From assembly GCA_964492775.1 (NCBI GenBank), contig CAZBLH010000007.1, forward strand, positions 6,007 to 70,006: a stretch of DNA of 64,000 nt, given 5' to 3'. The position numbers and the translations under genes were made by a program. The first letter of the stretch is position 1, and each line of letters starts with the position of its first letter. Source of the stretch: WRDS01 sp964492775 (GTDB lineage Bacteria; Actinomycetota; Coriobacteriia; Anaerosomatales; PHET01). Shown one piece after another: positions 45,289 to 53,110 of this stretch. Under the pieces are notes generated by a model. It saw only the letters and a program-made list of their open reading frames with translations, was not told the DNA's origin and did no database searches.

Positions 45289-46293
45289 CTACTCGGGGCT
45301 GTCACCGTGGGGCGGAACCTCGCCCTCACCGCGTCGCCGCGACCGTGGTGCGCGTGACGCGATCTGCTCGGCGTCAAGCCTCCCCCACGCATCGAAACGC
45401 CTGAGTATCGGCGTACGTGCGATGACCTCCGAAAACGACATCCGCTCGCTCGCCAGGTTCAGGGCGAGCACGAGCAGGAGGTAGACGACAATCCCCCATA
45501 GCGGCAGCGCAAGCACGATGAAGAAGCCGGCGACCACACCTGCGGCATTCGCTCCTGCATCGCCGAGCATCCCGCGCTCGCCGAGATCGTAGGGCCAGGC
45601 AGCAATCGCCGGGCCGAGCAGGAAGATGAGGTACACGACCAGACCGCCGAGCGTCGGCAGGTCAGGCAATGAGCGCAGCACGACGGTGGCGACGATCGCG
45701 CTCAGAAGCAGGGCCACTACCACGAGCACCGAGTAGACTTTCAGCGCCCTTCCGGGCCGCAGGTCGGTGAGATTGAGCAGGTTAGCGGTAAGCGCGATGG
45801 CTGCTCCGGGTATGAGTGCCACGATGAAGGCGAGCCAGCCGCCCGCCGTGCCCGCGGGAAGCGACTCAGAACCCATCCCGACTGTGAGGGCGGCGACGTA
45901 GCTTACGAGCGAAATCCCGAAGAGCTTCAAGCCGCCGGTAGTGAGCCGCCCGCTCGCAAGCGCCTTCAGATGGCCACGGAAGCCCTTCTCGGCAGAGGTC
46001 CCGTACGCGTCGTCGATGAGCCCTAGTGCGAACGCCGCCAATGCGAGGACCGCCGCGAGGGGCACCGGTGAGAGCTGCATAGTGAACAACGACCCGCGCA
46101 CGATGTCGCCGACAACGGCACTGATGGCCCAGAGCAGCCACACGATGCCGAGCCCGGCAAATACCGGGCGGCCTCGGTAGTTCTCGGCGCGGGGGCCTTC
46201 CTCAAGCGACCGGGCGAGCATCCGAATGCCGATCGCGGGAAACGCGAACCCGAATACCACAGCGATCAGAATGCCTACGAGAAACTCGGTCAT
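45289..46293 (-). CDS. MraY/WecA-superfamily membrane glycosyl-1-phosphate transferase (uncharacterised)
   Basis: The 334-residue protein has about ten membrane segments and the polyprenyl-phosphate transferase motifs in reduced form: LGLIDDAYG, NLLNLTDLRPGRALK and GERGMLGDAGANAAG. These match the positions of the Asp-Asp and Asn-Asp motifs of MraY/WecA. The cytoplasmic ending FSEVIARTPILRRFDAWGR is typical of an uncharacterised subgroup. It is distinct from true mraY at 24228. It probably acts on undecaprenyl phosphate, but donor sugar and product are unknown. ATG at 46293 overlaps the preceding stop as ATGA. Confidence 0.8.
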   Translation of the reverse strand: MTEFLVGILIAVVFGFAFPAIGIRMLARSLEEGPRAENYRGRPVFAGLGIVWLLWAISAVVGDIVRGSLFTMQLSPVPLAAVLALAAFALGLIDDAYGTSAEKGFRGHLKALASGRLTTGGLKLFGISLVSYVAALTVGMGSESLPAGTAGGWLAFIVALIPGAAIALTANLLNLTDLRPGRALKVYSVLVVVALLLSAIVATVVLRSLPDLPTLGGLVVYLIFLLGPAIAAWPYDLGERGMLGDAGANAAGVVAGFFIVLALPLWGIVVYLLLVLALNLASERMSFSEVIARTPILRRFDAWGRLDAEQIASRAPRSRRRGEGEVPPHGDSPE

Positions 46294-48602
46294 GAGGCAC
46301 TCTCCTCTGAAACACGCAGGGTGCTCTGACGCGCGAGCAGCAACCATGCGATCGCGACGCCCACGTAGAAGAACTCGAGTGCGGGGATCACGATGCCGGA
46401 GTCTTCGGTGAAGTAAGCGGCCACGCCCGCGATGAGTGAGACGGTGATCGCATCGGCGAACGCGGGGTTATCGGCGAGTACCTCGGCGAAGTCACCGGTC
46501 GGACGCCAGCGCATCACGCCGAGGAACGCAAGCGTGGCGATGAGGATGTAGGCCCAGTTGGTGCGGGTAAGCACTCGCAGGTTCGTCTCGGCCTTTCGGA
46601 CGACGATTGTGACCAGCTCACCCGGACCGCCGGCGAGCGCGCTCTGGATGGCCCTGGCGAGGTGCGTCTGCGCTCCGCCACCAAGAATGTCGATAGCAGC
46701 AAAGATGCCCACAACCGCCACAACCGCGGCGAAGACGCCCAGCACGAGCTTCCAGGTCAGCTTGTGGCCGTTCATGAGCACGTAGGCGAGGCCGAAGCCC
46801 ACCATGCCCCATGCGACAACGCCCACGTTCGCGCCCCAGAACGGCGCTGCGGCTGTGCCGATCATGAGCACGGCCAGAACCGGCAAGCCGATGCGCTTGC
46901 CCCACTTGGCGAGACGCCCGCCCTCGAACTCGTCGAACAGCAGCGCGGCCCCGACGATCGCCGCGCCGAACATGATCGCGGCGGCCTCGTTACCCATGCC
47001 GTAGAAGCGAGCCGCCAGAAGCGGCGAGTACCCGAAGAAGTTGGTGAAGGACGCCGGTCCGCCGAGGAACTGGTCAACAGCGAGTACCGCAACGGTCACA
47101 AGGCACAGCACCGCGACCGGCACGCTTGAGCGCGTGTATCTCCAGATCGCGAGCGAGATCAACCACAACACGGTCGCGGTACCAAGCAGCGCCACGATCG
47201 CGCTCGTCGAGGTCTCCGGCCGAGGAACCACCAGGAACATCAACCACGAAGAGACCGGCACGGCAAGCGCGTAGAGCAGAGCGACCTTGAGCGAGGTGGA
47301 CCAGGCCCTCCAGAGCCGGTCGGACCACGCATGTGCGCGGAACAGCGCGAACGCGGTCAGCACGAGCGCGAGCACTGTGAGCGCCACGAAGGTGTTCACG
47401 ACACCCGGCTTGGCCGAGTCCACAGCTACAGCCGTCTGGTTCAAGCGAGCGACCGTATCCATGCGCGACTCGAGCGATGCCGGCGCCGGCACTTCGCGCA
47501 TGGCGTTGCCGAGCACCTGCACCGGGCGCTCAAGGCCAAGGGAGTCAAGCACCGTCGCAGTAACGTCCAGGTTGGTCACGAGCCCGGTGCGCTGCGTCGA
47601 GTTCGAAGTCACGAACCCACTCAGCCGGCCGGAACCGCCGCCGATGATGATCGGGCCTAGTCCCTCGGCATCTCCCTGCTCGGGGTCGCCGGTGGACTGC
47701 GAGACCACCATGATCGTCGCGTCGGGGAACCTGCCCTCGGCCATCGCGACCACGCGGTCGAGGGTGGCTAGCCCGCGGGCGCGGTGCTGCTCGTAGATCG
47801 CATCGGTCACCTGGCCGCGGAACTTCATCGCGCGGTACGAGTCGCCCGCGTCAAGTACGACAAGCGAGGGGCCGCTCTCGGCGTCGACCTTATCGGCGAC
47901 CTCGTCGAGCGCTGCGGCGAACGCCTCCGGATCCGTCTCGATGCCGAAGGGCGCGTTCGGATCCTCGCGGATCAGCCGCATCGAGATGTCGCCGTACATG
48001 ACGAGCCCGGCGTCGTCCATCGCGGCAAGCGCGGCCGGACGCACCTTGCGCTGCTCGCCGGTCACGTACCCGACGTCGGAGTTGCCGATCGCGGCCGTCA
48101 GTCCGCCGGCCTCGACCACGGCCTGGCCAAGCGTGCCGAGGCTCGTCTCGTAGGAGCGCTCATCGTTCAGGCGCTGGGTCATCGGCATGCCGAGGAAGAC
48201 GACGCGCTGCTCGCCCACCATCTCGCCGGTGGTGCGCTGGAACGCCTCGGCTGCGGTGCCGACCTCGTAGCGCTCGTTCACTGAGTACGCGGCCGGCGCC
48301 AACGAGTGCGCGACCGCCCAGGACCCGGCCGAGATGCTCAGCGCGCCCTCAAGCGGCGAGCCCCGCTCACCGGACTGCCGAGCACGGCTGCGCGCGTTGA
48401 CGGCACCCACCGCACCGTCCTCGGCGAGCGACCAGATGGCCGGTGTCGAGGTGGCGGAGATGTCAGCCCAGTCGAGGTACGGAGCGAGGATGAGGACGAC
48501 GCTGTGCTCGCCCGAGGCGGCTGCGGAGGCGGATGAAGTGGTGGCGAGGCACCCCGCGGCAATGGCGGCGAGTACCGCTACTGTGATCAATAGGCGTCTC
48601 AT
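46290..48602 (-). CDS. Large envelope protein: degenerate alkaline-phosphatase-fold ectodomain plus polytopic membrane domain
   Basis: The 770-residue protein has a signal peptide (MRRLLITVAVLAAIAAGCL) and an extracytoplasmic domain of about 380 residues. That domain resembles alkaline-phosphatase-fold proteins: VVLILAPYLDWADI, STPAIWSLAEDGAVGAVNAR, LVVLDAGDS. A C-terminal domain of about ten membrane segments has the motifs FYGMGNEAAAIMFG and YFTEDSGIVIPALEF. The usual metal ligands (DG at the first strand, SDHG later) are absent, so the ectodomain may not be a phosphatase. Function is unknown. ATG at 48602 has a poor ribosome site. It overlaps and is coupled to the MraY-like gene. Confidence 0.7.
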   Translation of the reverse strand: MRRLLITVAVLAAIAAGCLATTSSASAAASGEHSVVLILAPYLDWADISATSTPAIWSLAEDGAVGAVNARSRARQSGERGSPLEGALSISAGSWAVAHSLAPAAYSVNERYEVGTAAEAFQRTTGEMVGEQRVVFLGMPMTQRLNDERSYETSLGTLGQAVVEAGGLTAAIGNSDVGYVTGEQRKVRPAALAAMDDAGLVMYGDISMRLIREDPNAPFGIETDPEAFAAALDEVADKVDAESGPSLVVLDAGDSYRAMKFRGQVTDAIYEQHRARGLATLDRVVAMAEGRFPDATIMVVSQSTGDPEQGDAEGLGPIIIGGGSGRLSGFVTSNSTQRTGLVTNLDVTATVLDSLGLERPVQVLGNAMREVPAPASLESRMDTVARLNQTAVAVDSAKPGVVNTFVALTVLALVLTAFALFRAHAWSDRLWRAWSTSLKVALLYALAVPVSSWLMFLVVPRPETSTSAIVALLGTATVLWLISLAIWRYTRSSVPVAVLCLVTVAVLAVDQFLGGPASFTNFFGYSPLLAARFYGMGNEAAAIMFGAAIVGAALLFDEFEGGRLAKWGKRIGLPVLAVLMIGTAAAPFWGANVGVVAWGMVGFGLAYVLMNGHKLTWKLVLGVFAAVVAVVGIFAAIDILGGGAQTHLARAIQSALAGGPGELVTIVVRKAETNLRVLTRTNWAYILIATLAFLGVMRWRPTGDFAEVLADNPAFADAITVSLIAGVAAYFTEDSGIVIPALEFFYVGVAIAWLLLARQSTLRVSEESAS

Positions 48603-48639
48603 CCGACCACATGATAGCGGATGTCGGGCCACGCTTGGG

Positions 48640-48659
48640 GTGACGTTGCGGTGACGTTG
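48640..48659. repeat. Direct repeat in the divergent envelope-gene intergenic region
   Basis: GTGACGTTG occurs twice, at 48640-48648 and 48651-48659, 11 bases apart and so on the same DNA face. It lies between the divergent ALP-fold gene and murJ and may be a regulator site. Confidence 0.4.
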
Positions 48660-48693
48660 TCCACCACCGCACCGGGCCCGCCGCCGGTTTCGG

Positions 48694-48785
48694 TACACTT
48701 TACGCAGCTCTTCGGCAGTATCGGCCCCGCATCGGCGCCGGTATCCGCGTGAAGAGAAGACCGCTGCCGAGAAGGTCCGGCAGCG
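48694..48785 (+). promoter_or_regulatory. murJ leader with -10 element and stable 5'UTR hairpin
   Basis: TACACT (48694-48699) is a candidate -10 with a weak -35. The leader then forms CGCTGCCG/CGGCAGCG (48762-48769 with 48778-48785), a perfect 8-bp stem around an 8-base loop. It ends ten bases before the AAGGGG ribosome site at about 48793. The hairpin might tune translation or transcription of murJ. Confidence 0.45.
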
Positions 48786-48840
48786 ACTCGCTAAGGGGTG
48801 CCCCATCAGCAAGCCGTCCGTAGCCCGGTCAACCGCAACG

Positions 48841-50418
48841 ATGTCGGTGGCCACCGCCCTCTCGCGCGTGACCGGATTCGTCCGCACGTGGGCTACCGCA
48901 TACGCGCTTGGGGCCACGGCGCTTGCTGCCTCCTACAACGTCGCCAACAACATCCCCAACATGATCTTCGAACTGGTGGCGGGCGGGATCCTCTCGGCGC
49001 TCTTCATCCCGACATTCCTCGAGGTCCGGGAGCAGGAAGGCGAACAGGCGGCCTGGCGCTTCGCGAGCCACGTGTTCAACCTGTCGGTGCTCGCGCTCGG
49101 AGTCGTGGCTCTCATCGGAATCCTCATCCCGCAGCCGTTCGTGTGGACGCAGACGTTCCGGCTGCCTGCCGAGAGCGCCGCGGGTGTGCGCGACCTGGCC
49201 GCGTTCTTCTTCCGCATCTTCGCGATCCAAGTCGTGATCTACGGCGGCGGCATGGTCGTCCAGGGGCTGCTGAACGCCAAGCGCAAGTTCCTGTGGGTCG
49301 CGCTCGGGCCGGTCTTCAACAACCTCGTGGTGATCGCGACGATGCTGGCGACCAAGGCCATCGGCGCCGACACCACGCTCGGACTCGCTGTGCTTGCTGC
49401 GGGCACCACGCTCGGTGTGGTCGCGATGTTCGCGGTGATGGTTCCGGACATGCGGAAGGTCGGGTTCCGCTACACCCCCGAGCTCGGGCTCTCCGACGCT
49501 CACGTGCGCCGCATGCTCGTGCTTGCGCTGCCCGCTCTGCTCTACGTCGTCACGAACCTCGTCGCCGTCTCCTTCCGCAACGCTTCGGCATTCGCGGTCT
49601 CCGAGAACGGCCCGTCGATCGTCATGTACGCGTGGAACTTCTACCAGCTCCCCTACGGCGTCCTTGCGGTGGCCTTGGCGACCGCGGTCTTCACCGAGCT
49701 GGCCGAGGCAGCCGGCAAACGCGACATGTCCGCGTTCAAGCGCCACCTGTCCTTCGGGCTGCGCACCACTGGCGTGCTGATCCTGCCGTCTGCGGCTGCG
49801 CTGATTGTGCTCGCGCGCCCCCTGGTGTCGCTCTACCGCGTCGGAGCGTTCACCGCCGACGCGGTAGACCCGGTCGCCTCGGCGCTGCGCCTGTGGGGTA
49901 TCACGCTCATCTTCTACGCGGCCATGATGTTCGTGCTGCGCTGCTTCTACTCGCTCAAAGACACAAAGACGCCGGCACTCGTGAACCTCTTCGCCACGTT
50001 CGCCCAGGTGGGCCTATACCTCACGCTCACTACCGGCGTGGGTAGCTGGACGGGCCTCGGCATCGACGGCATACCTGTTGCCGATGCAATCTTCTACGTG
50101 ACCATGCTCGTGGCGCTCGTGGCGCTGCTGCGCAAGAAGATCGGCAGCTTCGACCTTTCGAGCGTGCTCACGACCTTCGTGCGGATGACGATCGCTTCGG
50201 CGCTCGGTGGCGCAGCGGCCTTCGGCGTGCTGTGGCTGCTCGAACCGCGCACCGCTGGCCTCACGGGCTCCGTCATCCAGGTGCTCGCAGGGGGCGTCGC
50301 CTGCTTCGGCGTCGCGCTTGTTGCCGGCAGCGTGCTCGGCGTGCGCGAGGTCGCCTCCGTCACCTCGCTCGTCGGCCGCATCTTCTCCCGTCTCGTGCCG
50401 AGAAACCTGAGGAGCTAG
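48841..50418 (+). CDS. murJ: MurJ-family (MviN) lipid II-type flippase
   Basis: The protein has about 14 membrane segments and the MOP-flippase motifs of MurJ: SRVTGFVRTWATAYALG, FNLVANNIPN-type NVANNIPNMIFELVAGG, IPTFLE and FYSLKDTKTP. MurJ flips lipid-linked precursors across the membrane. Position 48841 is the first canonical ATG, giving 525 residues. Family similarity appears to extend 12 codons upstream (SKPSVARSTATMSVATALSR). There an ATC at 48805 stands six bases after AAGGGG, with no ATG/GTG/TTG in frame, so initiation at AUC is possible. It is paired with a GT2 gene, and could flip peptidoglycan lipid II or another glycolipid. Confidence 0.92.
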   Translation: MSVATALSRVTGFVRTWATAYALGATALAASYNVANNIPNMIFELVAGGILSALFIPTFLEVREQEGEQAAWRFASHVFNLSVLALGVVALIGILIPQPFVWTQTFRLPAESAAGVRDLAAFFFRIFAIQVVIYGGGMVVQGLLNAKRKFLWVALGPVFNNLVVIATMLATKAIGADTTLGLAVLAAGTTLGVVAMFAVMVPDMRKVGFRYTPELGLSDAHVRRMLVLALPALLYVVTNLVAVSFRNASAFAVSENGPSIVMYAWNFYQLPYGVLAVALATAVFTELAEAAGKRDMSAFKRHLSFGLRTTGVLILPSAAALIVLARPLVSLYRVGAFTADAVDPVASALRLWGITLIFYAAMMFVLRCFYSLKDTKTPALVNLFATFAQVGLYLTLTTGVGSWTGLGIDGIPVADAIFYVTMLVALVALLRKKIGSFDLSSVLTTFVRMTIASALGGAAAFGVLWLLEPRTAGLTGSVIQVLAGGVACFGVALVAGSVLGVREVASVTSLVGRIFSRLVPRNLRS

Positions 50419-50419
50419 C

Positions 50420-51109
50420 GTGGACATCGCCGTTCTCATCCCCGCTCACGAGGAGGCCGAGCGCATCGCCGCGACCGTTGAGGCAGCCCGCGCGATTCCC
50501 GGCGTCACGCGCGTCGTGGTCGTTGACGACGGCTCGCGAGACGACACTGCCGATGCCGCGGATGCGGCAGGCGCCAAGGTCGTGCGGCTCGTCTTCAACG
50601 TCGGCAAGGGCGCGGCGCTCGAGGCTGGAGCCGCACGCGTCTCCGGCGCCGACATCGTCGTGCTGCTCGACGGCGATCTCGGCGAGACCGCCGCGCAGGC
50701 AGAGGCCCTGCTCGCGCCCGTGGTCGCCGGCGACGCGGACATGACGATCGCGACCTTCCCCCGCCCTGCCGGCAAGGCCGGGTTCGGGCTCGTGAAGGGG
50801 GTGGCGCGTTTCGGGATCGCGCGCATGGGCGGCGGTTGGCTGGCCGAGGCGCCGCTCTCAGGCCAACGCGCGATGACGCGCGAGTGCTTCGAGGCGGTTC
50901 GGCCGTTCGCCAGCGGCTACGGCGTCGAGGTCGCGCTCTCCGTGCGCGCACTGCGCCGAGGATTCCGACTCGCCGAGGTGCCGACGACGATGACGCACGC
51001 CGCCACCGGCCGCGACCTTAAGGGCTTCGTGCACCGCGGACGGCAGTTCGTCCACGTGAGCATCGCGCTCCTCAAGCTCGCGTTCGAGCCTGGACCCATA
51101 GACGGTTAG
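50420..51109 (+). CDS. GT2 family glycosyltransferase
   Basis: The 229-residue GT-A protein has the family-2 nucleotide motif VLIPAHEEAERIAATVE, VVVVDDGSRDDTADAA, the acidic DGDLGE in place of DxD, and GQRAMTRECFEAV. No membrane segment follows, so it is a short soluble enzyme similar to polyprenyl-phosphate or glucosyl-3-phosphoglycerate-type transferases. Donor and acceptor are unknown. GTG at 50420 follows the murJ stop by one base, so the two are one operon. It ends eight bases from the convergent steB. Confidence 0.85.
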   Translation: MDIAVLIPAHEEAERIAATVEAARAIPGVTRVVVVDDGSRDDTADAADAAGAKVVRLVFNVGKGAALEAGAARVSGADIVVLLDGDLGETAAQAEALLAPVVAGDADMTIATFPRPAGKAGFGLVKGVARFGIARMGGGWLAEAPLSGQRAMTRECFEAVRPFASGYGVEVALSVRALRRGFRLAEVPTTMTHAATGRDLKGFVHRGRQFVHVSIALLKLAFEPGPIDG

Positions 51110-51117
51110 TCTACTGA

Positions 51118-51963
51118 CTACTCCAGCACCACCTGCGGGAAGAGCCCGCTGGCTGCCGAAGCCGTCCCATAGTACGCCGGCTCCGAGCCCGAGAGCAGCG
51201 CGATGAGCGTGTACCGGCCAACCTGCGTGCCGAGCGTGTCCAACGCGCCGACCTCGGCAGCTGCGGCCGCGGCGGCCACACCCGTGTCGTTCTCGGCGGT
51301 CTGAGCTCCGATGCCCGGCATGTTCGCGCCCTTCGCGGCCACGGCCAGCGCGACTCCTGCGCGGTCGACCTTTCCGTCGGGAGCGGCGGTCGTGACAAGC
51401 CCGCTCGCCGAGGTACCGTCGGCCAACCCGGAGACGCTGATCACACCCGCCTCGACGAGCCCTGTGGTGACCGGCCGAGCGGTCATCGGCACCGACCACT
51501 CGGCGGCGAGAGCGGCGCTCAGTGACTCGAGCGGCCGCTCGGGATCGGGCGCCAGCTCGGTAACGCGCTCCCGGTACTCCTCGTCTTCAAGCCCCAGCCC
51601 GGGCTGAAGGATCGTCACGACCGCCACCGCGCCGCCGGCGGACTCGATCGCCTCCTGCGCGGGAGCGAGCCCCTCCTGGCGCCCCCCATTCACAACTACG
51701 ATCACGGTGCGCTCGGCGAGCCGTTCGGCGCTCCACGCGTCCACGAAGCCTGATGAGAACGCACCGAGCTGGTTGTTGCGCGCTTCGAGCTCGACGTTCT
51801 CATCATGCAGCCTGTTGAACTCGTCGCGCAGTCCCTGGACGAGCGCTGCGGACTGCTGCTCGAACGTGCCTGTGTTCACGACGAGCCCGCCGAGCACAAG
51901 CCCGATCGCGAGCGCGAGGAACACCGAGACGAGCGATGCGATGTGGTAACGGAGGTTGTACAC
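51118..51963 (-). CDS. steB: SteB/MctB family protein (copper transporter MctB domain)
   Basis: The 281-residue protein has one N-terminal membrane segment in YNLRYHIASLVSVFLALAIG, a coiled coil (about residues 35-70), and a C-terminal alpha/beta domain with VIVVVNGG. This matches the actinobacterial MctB/SteB family. Known members bind or export copper (M. tuberculosis MctB) or work with SteA at the division site (C. glutamicum). It follows steA after 19 bases. GTG at 51963. Confidence 0.9.
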   Translation of the reverse strand: MYNLRYHIASLVSVFLALAIGLVLGGLVVNTGTFEQQSAALVQGLRDEFNRLHDENVELEARNNQLGAFSSGFVDAWSAERLAERTVIVVVNGGRQEGLAPAQEAIESAGGAVAVVTILQPGLGLEDEEYRERVTELAPDPERPLESLSAALAAEWSVPMTARPVTTGLVEAGVISVSGLADGTSASGLVTTAAPDGKVDRAGVALAVAAKGANMPGIGAQTAENDTGVAAAAAAAEVGALDTLGTQVGRYTLIALLSGSEPAYYGTASAASGLFPQVVLE

Positions 51964-51982
51964 GAGCGCAACCTTTCCTCGG

Positions 51983-53110
51983 CTAGAGTCCGATCTGCGT
52001 CCGGATGCGTAAGACGATCAGCTCGATGAATGCACGGACTTCGGGTGAGATGAGCACGACGGCGCTGATCACAGCCAGCGCTCCAAGCGCGATGAACACG
52101 AGGTGCGACGGCCCGATCGAGGACCGGTAGAGCTTGTTGACGCCCTTGGCATCAACAAGTTTGGGGCCGACCTTGAGCCGGACGAGGAACGAGGACGCCA
52201 TTCCCTTGCGCCCCTTGTCCAGGTACTCCACGAGATTGGCATGCGTTCCGAGCGCCACGATCAGATCGGCGCCCGACTCCCAGCCTAGCAGGAGCGCGAG
52301 GTCCTCGCTCGTGGCCGAGAGTGGCCAGACGTGTGCGCGGTCCTCAAGCCCAAGTTCGCGGATACGCTCCATACCGGGCGCGCGGCCGTCGGCATACGCG
52401 TGGACGACGAGCTCGGCGCCGCTTCTGAGCGCCTCGTCGGTGACCGAGTCCATGTCGCCCACGATGATGTCGGGCTTGAACCCCGCCTCGATGATAGCGT
52501 CGGCTCCTCCATCCACGCCGATGAGCACCGGGCGCATCTCTCGGATGTAGGGCTTGAGCGCGTTGATGTCCTCTTTGAAGTCGTACCCGCGCACGACCGC
52601 AAGCACATGTCGCCCGTGGATCTCGGTCTTGACCGGCGGGACCCACATCTCATCAAGCAGGATGTCGCGTTCCTGGTCCAGGTACTCGATGGTGTTGCGC
52701 GCGAACTTGTCGAGCTGGTCCTCGAGCCCGGCCTTGGCGGCCTCCATGCGAGCCTCGATCTCGCTGACCGAGAGCCGCTCGCCCTTGCCGCAGAGCTTGC
52801 CGTCGAGCAGGATCTCATCGCCTTCGACGACGAGCTGGTCCCCCTCTTTGACGCACTCGAAGATTCCGGGGCCAACGTTGTCGATGAGCGTGACACCGCC
52901 ACGCGTGAGCAGCAGCGGGCCCACGTTCGGGTACGCGCCCGATATGGACGGCGAGGCATTGATGACGACCTCGACACCGGTGGCGACAAGCGCCTCGGCG
53001 CTCACGCGGTCCATGTCGACGTGGTCGATGATCGCGATGTCGGCCGAGGTCAGCCGCTTCACGAGATCCTTCGTGCGCTTGTCGAGTTTCGCTGTGCCCT
53101 GATGGCGCAT
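51983..53110 (-). CDS. steA: SteA-like cytokinetic ring protein with thiamin-pyrophosphokinase-like fold
   Basis: The 375-residue protein contains a thiamin-pyrophosphokinase-like catalytic-domain fold (IGVDGGADAIIEAGFKPDII, VGDMDSVTDEALRSGAE). The N-terminal region has IAIIDHVDMDRVSAEALVATG, and one C-terminal membrane segment is present (LVFIALGALAVISAVVLI). This is the SteA layout known from Actinobacteria and many Clostridia. SteA and SteB act together in septal wall hydrolysis control in Corynebacterium. ATG at 53110 abuts the recN stop. Confidence 0.9.
   Translation of the reverse strand: MRHQGTAKLDKRTKDLVKRLTSADIAIIDHVDMDRVSAEALVATGVEVVINASPSISGAYPNVGPLLLTRGGVTLIDNVGPGIFECVKEGDQLVVEGDEILLDGKLCGKGERLSVSEIEARMEAAKAGLEDQLDKFARNTIEYLDQERDILLDEMWVPPVKTEIHGRHVLAVVRGYDFKEDINALKPYIREMRPVLIGVDGGADAIIEAGFKPDIIVGDMDSVTDEALRSGAELVVHAYADGRAPGMERIRELGLEDRAHVWPLSATSEDLALLLGWESGADLIVALGTHANLVEYLDKGRKGMASSFLVRLKVGPKLVDAKGVNKLYRSSIGPSHLVFIALGALAVISAVVLISPEVRAFIELIVLRIRTQIGL

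Noticed and set aside
48603..48917. 105-residue N-terminal extension of the ALP-fold protein
   Set aside because: It crosses the divergent murJ start and hides the signal peptide MRRLLITVAVLAA; the ATG at 48602 gives a normal exported protein.
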